NCBI GenBank assembly: GCA_937124965.1
Contig: CAKZLB010000005.1
Coordinates: forward strand, 1 to 64,000
Direction: 5' to 3'
Source: an uncultured Bacteroidota bacterium
GTDB lineage: Bacteria; Bacteroidota; Bacteroidia; NS11-12g; UBA9320
DNA length: 64,000 nucleotides
Numbering within the stretch: position 1 is the stretch's first letter; each line of letters opens with the position of its first letter. A model generated the notes under the pieces. That model was not told the DNA's origin, did not search any database, and worked only from the letters and a program-made list of their open reading frames with translations. The position numbers and the translations under genes are program-made. This document shows, one piece after another, positions 55,205-63,500 of this stretch.

Positions 55205-56389
55205 ATGAGAAAGGGTATTTTATTTGGAGTTTTGTTCATGATGATTGGATTTTATTCGTGTAATAAAACTGAAACTCCTGCAAAAAACGATGCTGCGGTT
55301 CTTACTTTAAGCAATAGTCTAGTGGTTGAATTGGTATCTATTACACCATGCAATGACGGAGGATTTGTTGTTGGTGCAAGAAGTAGAAAAAACAGCCATA
55401 TGGACTTTTGGATCCTTAAATACGATAACAACTTTAACTTACTCTGGGAAAGATTGGTTGGTGGACCAAACGATGAAACCCTACATAAAATTCTCATAGA
55501 TCGGGATGATAACATTTTAGCTGGAGGTGAATCCGATGGATTTGGCCAGGACTCCTTCCCTTTGCATCAAGACAAACAAAATGTTCTGTATTTTCATTAT
55601 TTCGACAAAAATGGAAATACAAAATGGGAAACAGCGTATCCATTCAGTGATTTTAATTTTTCTGGTGGTGGCTGGCATAAACCAATAGTTACAGATATGA
55701 TTGAAGGTAATACTACCGAATTTATTATTACCGGAAAGAAACCTCATTTCTACAACAATCGGGTTGGTTCAGTGGGTATAACAATTAAACTAACTAAGTC
55801 AGGTATTTTCAGCGCTTCATATATCATAGATGTTTTTGATTTTTCAGATGCAACCTGTAATGCAGTATTTAAAATGGACAACACATACTCGGTGTTTTGG
55901 AATCATTATTTGTCTGGAGGATTTATGGAACTTGACGAATCTGCCCCATCCGAAAATGAAATTGATGTAGACAAAAGTAGGGCAGCGCAATGGGACTATT
56001 ATAATCTAATTCCAGATAATATTGCTCAACTTAAAATGCCCTTGCCAAATGGCACTTTCTCATTTAATTATTTCACCGCAAACAAAGCCTATCGATACTC
56101 TTATGATATCAATTCAAAACACACTACTGGGAACCCAATAACCTTAGACTTTGAGCCTCTGTATTCGGTAAATACCACGTATGACAATCACTTCATTCTT
56201 ACCGACAATACTGGAGGCATTTATGAAACCGATTCTGAATTCAAGGTCTTGAAGGAGTATACCAGTAACTATAAGCATGACGTGCTGTGTAAACTATATT
56301 CTGGGGAGTATATTGGTGGTTATGAGGCAAATAGCACAATTTATTTAACGCATTTCGATACGAATGGAAAAATCAAATCAAATGAATAG
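55205..56389 (+). CDS. Lipoprotein of unknown function, propeller-like
   Basis: 394 aa. Lipoprotein signal ends FYSC (Cys19). The body has repeated blades of the type GGFVVGARSR ... DFWILKYDNNFNLLWERLVGG and ILIDRDDNILAGGESD, like the delta-60/PQQ-type beta-propellers often seen in Bacteroidota surface lipoproteins. No enzyme motif is seen. It follows the two barrel genes and overlaps the next lipoprotein gene by 8 bp, so the four genes are likely one unit. Confidence 0.75.
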   Translation: MRKGILFGVLFMMIGFYSCNKTETPAKNDAAVLTLSNSLVVELVSITPCNDGGFVVGARSRKNSHMDFWILKYDNNFNLLWERLVGGPNDETLHKILIDRDDNILAGGESDGFGQDSFPLHQDKQNVLYFHYFDKNGNTKWETAYPFSDFNFSGGGWHKPIVTDMIEGNTTEFIITGKKPHFYNNRVGSVGITIKLTKSGIFSASYIIDVFDFSDATCNAVFKMDNTYSVFWNHYLSGGFMELDESAPSENEIDVDKSRAAQWDYYNLIPDNIAQLKMPLPNGTFSFNYFTANKAYRYSYDINSKHTTGNPITLDFEPLYSVNTTYDNHFILTDNTGGIYETDSEFKVLKEYTSNYKHDVLCKLYSGEYIGGYEANSTIYLTHFDTNGKIKSNE

Positions 56390-57593
56390 AAAACTAGTTT
56401 TTGTTCTTTTTTCCGTTGTTCTTTTTTTTAGTGCATGTAAAAAAGATGATCTTGAAAACCACGCTGGTATAAAGTTGTATAATGGTGTTGACTTCGTCAT
56501 TTCTTCCATTCAATATGGTAGCGAAAATCAAATTTACTGTATTGCTAAAACCAAAAATACTGATTCTACAGTTTTGCTCACATATAGCAACACTCTTGAA
56601 CTAATAAACACAACTAGAATAAACGAAATCAACGGACTTGAAGGGGAATTAACGTTGAAATATCTACCTCGAGGAGGTTGGTTTATTACCTCTGTCGAAC
56701 AGAATTATGACTTTACCACGTTAACAGCATTTTTGACGGATAAAAAATTTACAGTTTTAGAAAAGAAAGATTTAATTAAAATTCCTAATCCACCCAATTA
56801 CCCTGAGTCTGGTCGAGGTATAATAGACGTTTTCGATCAAAAAATGTTATCGGATGGCGACTTTGTAATAACGTGTGACACTGTTTTTCAAGAGGAACAA
56901 ACTCCAGGTAGACTTACTTCCGTGACCGGAATGAGTATTATACGTTTGAGTCCTGATTTAGAATTGCGATTTCCGCCTTTTAGTGGTAAACTTAAAACTC
57001 GTTCTTGGGAACCAAGGATTTCAGAATTGGAGGATGGTTCCCTTTTTTATATCCGGTACTCGCCATTAGGACGTCGAGCTTATGGCATTATAGAAAAGTC
57101 AGGGACGGTGCGGTATGAAAAGTTAAATTTAAGTAATTTCATTTATAGTGACCCAATTAACTTATCAAAAGCTAATGAAAATGTAATATTAGCTCAAGTT
57201 TTAAATAATGATCAACTTCAACAATATACGCTAATAGACCCCAATTCTGGAGACGTCATAAACAAATCTATTCTAGAGAAAAATACAACAAACGATGGTC
57301 ATTTAGGACCAAACCCATTGCCCAATAAGCTTGAACAAGGTTCTGGACATTTCATATATTCTGAAGGTATCCAAAAGCTCTTTTTTTTAGAAGTTGACGC
57401 TCAAGCAATTTTGACTAAAAGATTTGAGGTGGTAATGCCAGAATTTGATGAAATATTGTCTTACCGCCAACTATTTACACCAGAAGGCAACGTGCTTTTA
57501 GCGGTAAGTTTCGAGAGTGAGGGAAGTCTAAAATTTATGATTCAAGAGTATACTCCTGAAGGGGAGCAATTAGATTGGACTATCAAAAAATAA
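56382..57593 (+). CDS. Lipoprotein of unknown function
   Basis: 403 aa. Lipoprotein signal ends FSAC (Cys19), followed by two Lys and two Asp, which could permit surface export. The body is beta-rich with blade-like segments (VISSIQYGSENQIYCIAKTKN; GDFVITCDTVF; NVLLAVSFESEGSL) loosely like the preceding protein, suggesting an ancient duplication. The ATG at 56382 lies inside the last codons of the upstream gene. There is no recognised family. It ends 82 bp before the two-component system. Confidence 0.72.
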   Translation: MNRKLVFVLFSVVLFFSACKKDDLENHAGIKLYNGVDFVISSIQYGSENQIYCIAKTKNTDSTVLLTYSNTLELINTTRINEINGLEGELTLKYLPRGGWFITSVEQNYDFTTLTAFLTDKKFTVLEKKDLIKIPNPPNYPESGRGIIDVFDQKMLSDGDFVITCDTVFQEEQTPGRLTSVTGMSIIRLSPDLELRFPPFSGKLKTRSWEPRISELEDGSLFYIRYSPLGRRAYGIIEKSGTVRYEKLNLSNFIYSDPINLSKANENVILAQVLNNDQLQQYTLIDPNSGDVINKSILEKNTTNDGHLGPNPLPNKLEQGSGHFIYSEGIQKLFFLEVDAQAILTKRFEVVMPEFDEILSYRQLFTPEGNVLLAVSFESEGSLKFMIQEYTPEGEQLDWTIKK

Positions 57594-57612
57594 TCTAGAC
57601 GGTATCTAACAC

Positions 57613-57641
57613 TTTTAAGCCAATCTTAAGAATACTTTAAT
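57613..57641 (+). promoter_or_regulatory. 11-bp-period direct repeats upstream of the OmpR-type regulator (putative operator)
   Basis: Units TTTTAAG (57613-57619), TCTTAAG (57624-57630) and a weaker CTTTAAT (57635-57641), all in 11-bp register. The first unit lies 51 bp before the -7 element. This is the usual arrangement of tandem sites for OmpR-family regulators. Confidence 0.55.
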
Positions 57642-57671
57642 TGGTAATTAATTCATGTAGACAGATATTTG
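57641..57671 (+). promoter_or_regulatory. Promoter of the two-component-system genes
   Basis: TTG (57641-57643), 20 bp, GATATTTG (57664-57671; seven of eight consensus). The ATG follows 4 bp later, so the message would be leaderless or nearly so. Confidence 0.5.
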
Positions 57672-57675
57672 ATCC

Positions 57676-58344
57676 ATGAGAATTCTTATCGTTGAAGACG
57701 AAGAAGGTATTGCTGCGTTTTTAAAGCAAGGGTTGGAAGAGGAATCATTTGCGGTAGATGTATCCAACGACGGAAAAAAAGGATTAGAATTAGCGCTCAC
57801 AGAGGATTACGACTTATTGTTACTCGATTGGATGTTACCAGGAACTAGCGGAATCGAAATTTGCAGACAGTATCGAAAAAAAAACGAAACAACACCGATA
57901 ATTCTATTAACAGCAAAAGATACAGTAGATGAAACAATATTTGGTTTACAATCTGGTGCTAATGACTACATCAAGAAACCATTTCACTTTGACGAACTTC
58001 TTGAAAGAATAAAAGTTCAGCTCCGACCAAAATCTGGTGGGCATGCAGTGTTTGAGCTTGGCCCAATTACTTTAAACACAGAAACACATCAAGTTCACAA
58101 AAACGGGAATGCGGTTTCATTAACTCAAAAAGAATTTGCTTTACTAGAATTTTTAATCAGGAATAAGGGAAAAGTATGCAGAAGAACACGAATTATTGAA
58201 AGTGTTTGGGATATTCATTTTGAGTACAACACGGGAGTAATTGATGTATACATCAATGCTCTGCGAAAAAAGTTGTCATTAACAGAGAAAGAAAACTACA
58301 TCCAAACAGTTCGAGGTGTTGGATATATTGCCAAGGAACCATGA
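57676..58344 (+). CDS. OmpR-family response regulator
   Basis: 222 aa. Receiver domain (1-115) with VEDEEG, phospho-acceptor Asp51 in LLLLDWMLPGTSG, the Thr of LLTAKD and Lys in KKPFHFDEL. Winged-helix output domain (about 125-220) with LTQKEFALLEFLIRNKG, VWDIHFEYNTGVIDVYINALRKKL and IQTVRGVGYI. The close sequence style is CusR/CopR/ArlR-like. It overlaps the kinase gene by 4 bp (ATGA). The pair precedes a VIT1 transporter and a CusA pump, so metal control is likely. Confidence 0.93.
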   Translation: MRILIVEDEEGIAAFLKQGLEEESFAVDVSNDGKKGLELALTEDYDLLLLDWMLPGTSGIEICRQYRKKNETTPIILLTAKDTVDETIFGLQSGANDYIKKPFHFDELLERIKVQLRPKSGGHAVFELGPITLNTETHQVHKNGNAVSLTQKEFALLEFLIRNKGKVCRRTRIIESVWDIHFEYNTGVIDVYINALRKKLSLTEKENYIQTVRGVGYIAKEP

Positions 58345-59720
58345 ACATCAGTTTCAAAAATAGAATCGCGTTGTATTATATGATGGCTACAGCTATAATA
58401 ATGGCTGTAATTTTTAGTGCAATTTATATTGGCGTTCACCAAACCGTCATGCTAAACCTCGATGAAGATTTGGCATACGAAGCAGAAAAACACACGCATG
58501 AAATAGTAATACAAGAAGACAGTATTCACTTTATTAATAAGGCGGAATGGGAAGAGAGGGAACATCGGGAAATACAAGTAAACCCTGTTTTCATTCAACT
58601 GATTGACGTGAATGGGAGACTAATGGATAAGTCTCCAAATTTGAAATATAATCAATTGTCGTTTAAAGACTCTAAGGTTAAAGAGCACTTTGACTCTAAG
58701 TTGAGTAACCGATCTATTAGACAAGTTCAGCTTCCTGTCTATTACAAAGAGAATATAAATGGGTATATATTGGCTGCGATGTCCTCAGAGTCGGCTGAGT
58801 CAGTAATTTTAAAGCTCCAAAACGTCCTTATTCTTTCGTTCCTTATCATTCTAAGCGTACTATATTTTGTTTCACGATTCATTGCAGGTCGAGGTATTCG
58901 GCCAATTAAAGAAGTAACCAAAACCATAGCACGAATTACAAATAAGAACTTGACACAACGTGTTGCACTACCACAAAACAAAGATGAAATTTATGAATTA
59001 TCATATAGTTTCAACGATTTGCTTGAACGTATAGAAATGGCACTCGAACGTGAGAGGCAATTTACCTCTGATGCTTCACATGAATTGAGAACTCCGCTTG
59101 CTGCAATACGTGGCACGCTAGAAGTACTCATTCGAAAAAAGCGAAGCACAGACGATTATGAGGAAAAAATAAAATTTGCCTTGACCGAAATTGATCGTAT
59201 GTCAAATACTATTGAGCAATTACTATTGCTCGCTAGGTTAGACGAGAAGTCAGCAAATCACAAAAGCCAACACATTGACATAGAAACAGCTATTCAAGAA
59301 TCAATCAGTCACTTTACGGACGAAATAGCTCAAAAAAACATTAGGGTTGAGGTTGATTTTAACTCCTTGGAATCGAAAAAAGTTCCTCATTATTATTCCA
59401 GCCTTATTTTTAATAACGTCATTGGAAACGCAATAAAGTATTCTTACGACAAGTCTTCACTGAGAATAAGTGTTGAGCAATTTACCAATGAACTACACTG
59501 TATTATCGTGGATCAAGGAATTGGAATTAAATCAGAAGATTTAAAACAGATTTTCGGAAACTTTTTTAGATCTGATTCATTAAACCATAAACACATAAAA
59601 GGAAACGGTCTAGGATTGTCTATTGCTAAAAAATGCGCGGATGCGATACATGCAACCATTGAAATAACCAGCACTTTGAAAAAAGGAACATCAGTAACTG
59701 TGGTATTCAAATTAGTTTGA
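58341..59720 (+). CDS. Membrane sensor histidine kinase (CusS-like)
   Basis: 459 aa. Two membrane helices (about 12-34 and 155-175) with a periplasmic sensor of 120 residues between. A HAMP region (about 176-230, RGIRPIKEVTKTIARITNKNL) is followed by HisKA with ASHELRTPLAAIRGTLEVL (His about 246) and HATPase with VIGNAIKYSYDKS, VDQGIGIKSEDLKQIFGNFFR and GNGLGLSIAKKCADAI. Topology is that of CusS/CopS metal sensors. No obvious metal-binding His/Met cluster is seen in the sensor, so the signal is unproven. Confidence 0.92.
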   Translation: MNISFKNRIALYYMMATAIIMAVIFSAIYIGVHQTVMLNLDEDLAYEAEKHTHEIVIQEDSIHFINKAEWEEREHREIQVNPVFIQLIDVNGRLMDKSPNLKYNQLSFKDSKVKEHFDSKLSNRSIRQVQLPVYYKENINGYILAAMSSESAESVILKLQNVLILSFLIILSVLYFVSRFIAGRGIRPIKEVTKTIARITNKNLTQRVALPQNKDEIYELSYSFNDLLERIEMALERERQFTSDASHELRTPLAAIRGTLEVLIRKKRSTDDYEEKIKFALTEIDRMSNTIEQLLLLARLDEKSANHKSQHIDIETAIQESISHFTDEIAQKNIRVEVDFNSLESKKVPHYYSSLIFNNVIGNAIKYSYDKSSLRISVEQFTNELHCIIVDQGIGIKSEDLKQIFGNFFRSDSLNHKHIKGNGLGLSIAKKCADAIHATIEITSTLKKGTSVTVVFKLV

Positions 59721-59749
59721 ATTAATTTACTGTCAATAAAATAAACATC

Positions 59750-60457
59750 ATGAATAATACGCAAGAAGACTATTTAGCCAACCATTATATACATCGCAGT
59801 AATTGGTTGCGTGCCGCTGTGCTTGGTGCAAATGATGGAATTTTATCTACAGCAAGTATTGCAATTGGTGTAGCCGCTGCTAGTAACTTAAAAGAACCTA
59901 TACTCATTGCAACTCTTGCAGGTTTGATTGCTGGAGCGCTTTCAATGGCTGCAGGAGAGTATGTATCCGTCAGTTCACAAACCGACGTTGAACAAGCCGA
60001 TATTGAAAGGGAACGAATAGAGCTTGACGAAATGCCAGAAATAGAATTAGAACGACTAACCGAAATTTACGTTCAGCGTGGTTTATCGCAAAGCACCGCT
60101 AAAAAAGTTGCTGAAGAACTTACCGAACACGACGCTCTTGCAGCGCATGTTCGTGACGAATTAGGTATACATGAACAAAATCAAGCAAAACCATTACAAG
60201 CTGCCTTTGCATCGGGCGCTGCATTCAGTGCTGGTGGTATTCTGCCTTTATTAGTCGTAGTTTTTTTACCAATACTAAATCTCGAATATTACATCTATGC
60301 TTTTGCCATTTTTTTCTTAATTCTTTTGGGAGTTTTGGCTGCTAAAACTGGTGGTTCAAGTGTACTAAAAGCGGTGCTCAGAATTACTTTTTGGGGAACA
60401 GCAGCCATGGGACTTACTGCATTAGTAGGTCACATATTTGGTGTTAATTTAGGGTGA
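59750..60457 (+). CDS. VIT1/CCC1-family iron/manganese transporter
   Basis: 235 aa. Five helices with the family boxes RAAVLGANDGILSTASIAIGVAAA and GLIAGALSMAAGEYVSVSSQTDVEQADIERE, then an acidic, metal-binding cytosolic helical region (about 80-140), and the C-terminal helical hairpin. Family members export Fe2+ or Mn2+ from the cytosol. It starts 29 bp after the kinase gene, likely in the same transcript, and its stop is followed within 6 bp by the repeat upstream of the CusA gene. Confidence 0.9.
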   Translation: MNNTQEDYLANHYIHRSNWLRAAVLGANDGILSTASIAIGVAAASNLKEPILIATLAGLIAGALSMAAGEYVSVSSQTDVEQADIERERIELDEMPEIELERLTEIYVQRGLSQSTAKKVAEELTEHDALAAHVRDELGIHEQNQAKPLQAAFASGAAFSAGGILPLLVVVFLPILNLEYYIYAFAIFFLILLGVLAAKTGGSSVLKAVLRITFWGTAAMGLTALVGHIFGVNLG

Positions 60458-60463
60458 TTAAAA

Positions 60464-60481
60464 TCTTAAGACAATTTTAAG
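60464..60481 (+). promoter_or_regulatory. 11-bp-period direct repeats upstream of the CusA fusion (putative operator)
   Basis: TCTTAAG (60464-60470) and TTTTAAG (60475-60481), the same half-sites and period as upstream of the response regulator, again 51 bp from first unit to the -7 element. Confidence 0.55.
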
Positions 60482-60482
60482 A

Positions 60483-60501
60483 AAGGCTTCATGATAGCCT
60501 T
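60483..60501. repeat. AAGGCT-N7-AGCCTT dyad upstream of the CusA fusion
   Basis: Perfect 6-bp arms between the direct repeats and the larger dyad. It could end the VIT1 transcript or be an operator; no T-run follows. Confidence 0.35.
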
Positions 60502-60529
60502 AGGTTTCATAAAATACATTTGAAACCTA
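60501..60529. promoter_or_regulatory. 9-bp inverted repeat surrounding the CusA -7 element
   Basis: TAGGTTTCA-N11-TGAAACCTA, perfect arms. The -7 element TACATTTG (60515-60522) lies across the spacer and right arm, so a dimer binding here would block initiation. Confidence 0.5.
60515..60522 (+). promoter_or_regulatory. -7 promoter element of the CusA fusion gene
   Basis: Exact TACATTTG, 9 bp before the ATG at 60532; no -33 TTG is present, consistent with activator-dependent transcription. Confidence 0.6.
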
Positions 60530-60531
60530 TC

Positions 60532-63500
60532 ATGAAAAACGACTCTCTGTTAGAAAGAATCATTCAATACAGCATTCAACACAAGTTGATTGTATTGATG
60601 TTTTCATCAGCAATTATTGGATTTGGCATCTTTTCACTTTCTGAAATCCCCATCGGCGCGGTTCCTGATATTACCAATAATCAAGTTCAAATACTAACGA
60701 CGTCGAGGAATTTGGCAACAGAAGATGTTGAAAAATTTCTAACATACCCAGTTGAATTAGAAATGGCGAATCTACCCGACGTTCAGGAAATTCGTTCAAT
60801 TTCAAAATTTGGTCTTTCAGTAGTTACAGTTGTATTTGATGATAGAATTGGAACATACTTGCCAAGACAGTTGATTGCTGAAAAAATCAAAACTGCATCA
60901 GAAAAAATTCCCGTAGGATTTGGGACTCCATTTATGGGGCCGATTTCCACTGGTCTTGGAGAAATTTATCAATACACGATTGAAGTCGATTCTGCTCATA
61001 AAAACACGTATACTTTGTCGGAGTTACGTACCATTCAAGATTGGATTGTCAAAAGACAGCTTTCTGGTATTCCTGGAGTTGTTGAAGTTAATACATGGGG
61101 CGGTCATCTAAAACAATATGAGGTTGCAGTTAACCCAGAAAGTTTACAAAGTTTAAACATATCCGTAACTCAGGTCTATCGCGCACTTCAAAAAAACAAC
61201 AGCGTTGCAGGTGGTGGTTATATAGAAAAAAGTAATCAAGCATATTTCGTTAGAGGGGAAGGGCTAATTCGGTCTATTCGTGACATCGAAAATATTGTCA
61301 TCGATAATCGAGGTGGTACTCCAATTTTTGTTAAAGACGTTGCAAGGGTTCGGTTTGGTCATGCCACGCGTTTTGGTGCTATTACGGGAAACGGTGAAGG
61401 CGAAAAAGTATTAGGTCAAGTGATGATGCTTAAAGGTGCAAATTCAAAGGCAGTGATCGACGCCGTAAAAGAACGTGTAAAACAAATATCGCCTTCTCTC
61501 CCACCAGGAATCACCATAAATCCATTTTTAGAACGCAGTGAATTGATAACAAAAACAACTTTCACTATTGCAGAGAATTTAATACTAGGATTCCTGATTG
61601 TAGTTTTCGTCGTTGTTTTATTGCTCGGCAATCTTCGGTCAGGGATGGTTGTAGCCTCAATTATACCAATGTGTTTATTGTTTGCACTTTCATTAATGTA
61701 CCTATTTAACGTTGATGCAAACTTAATGAGCCTTGGAGCTATTGATTTTGGAATAATCATCGACGGAGCGGTAATTATCGTTGAGTATATTGCCTTTAAA
61801 ATCACCGCTAAAAGTAGTCAGATTCTTGCACTACCCAAAAATGAACAACAAGCATTAAAAGACAAAATCACCTTTCAAGGCGCAAGTAAGATGATGCATT
61901 CTGCTGTTTTTGGACAATTGATTATCATCATCGTATTTATTCCAATTCTCTCACTAGTTGGTGTTGAAGGAAAAATGTTTCGCCCAATGGCTTTAGTTTT
62001 CTGCTTTGCACTTATTGGTGCAATGATTCTTTGCTTCACGTATGTTCCAGTAATGGTATCGCTATTTATTAAACCAACTAATCCTAAAAAGAACACTCTA
62101 TCTAAAAGGCTAAATTCATTATTAGAAAAATCGTATAACCCAATAATCGTTAAGGCATTGCGCAGAAAAAAAACAGTACTAACATTTGCTGTTTTGCTGT
62201 TGCTGTTTTCTGGTTTTATTTTTTCACGAATGGGTGGTGAGTTTGTCCCAACTCTTGATGAAGGAGATTTTGTAATTCAGCCTGTACTTAAGACTGGTAC
62301 TAGTTTGAGCAATACAGTACAAGCAACCACACAGATAGAATCTATTCTTAAACGATTTCCAGAAGTGGAACAAGTGGTCAGTAGAATTGGCGCTGCTGAG
62401 GTACCAACAGACCCAATGTCGATGGAGGAAAGTGATGTCATGATTAAACTTCTTCCCAAAAAATATTGGATATCTGCTGATACCAAAGATGCACTTGCCG
62501 ATACATTTAAACGCGCACTGTCGGAGATACCGGGCGTTGAGTTCGAATTTACTCAACCCATTGAAATGCGGTTCAATGAACTCATTACAGGCGTCCGAGC
62601 AGACCTGGCAATAAAAGTTTTTGGAGAGGATTTGACGATTTTAACTCAAAAAGCTTTACAGATTGAAAGCGCCATTAGGCATATTGACGGTGCCGCTGAC
62701 ATTACCGTTGAAAAAATTGAGGGTTTACCACAAATGTCAGTTGTTTATAATCGACAACTTATCGCAAAATATGGAATTAATGTAGAGGAGCTAAACGATT
62801 TGATTACAATGGGGTTTGCAGGAAAAACAGCAGGGACAGTCTTGGAAGGTGAAAAGCAATTTGATTTAGTAATTCGATACGAAAATCAGCACCGTCAAAA
62901 CATTGAAGACCTTGAAAGCATGACAATTCGACTTCCAAATGGGAATCAATTACCACTAAGAGAATGCGCCACAATCAGCTATACCAAAGGACCAGCTAAA
63001 ATATCGCGAGACAATACCAAACGACGCATTGTGGTTGGTGTTAATGTTCGGAATAGAGACTTAGAATCGGTAGTAAACGACGTGCAAAAAACTATCAACG
63101 CTAACATAAAATTGCCGGTGGGATATACCATCGAATACGGTGGACAATTTGAAAATTTGAGAACGGCGCGACAACGGTTGATAGTTGCCGTTCCGATAGC
63201 CCTGCTTCTCATTTTCATCCTATTATATTTTGCTTTTAAATCCGTCAAACAAGCTTTACTAATTTACAGCGCTATTCCAATGTCAGCCATTGGGGGAATT
63301 ATATTATTGAATTTGCGAGATCTACCGTTTAGTATATCAGCGGGTGTTGGGTTTATCGCTCTTTTCGGAATCGCAGTATTGAATGGAATTGTACTTATTG
63401 AAGAGTTTAACGAATTAAAAGCTGATGGCGTGAGGAATATTCATAAGAGAATTTTACTTGGGACCAGAAACAGGTTGCGCCCCGTGCTTCTTACAGCATC

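Noticed and set aside
61416-61805. Open frame of 129 codons on the minus strand
   Set aside because: It is opposite the conserved membrane helices of the CusA domain, which read without interruption on the plus strand.
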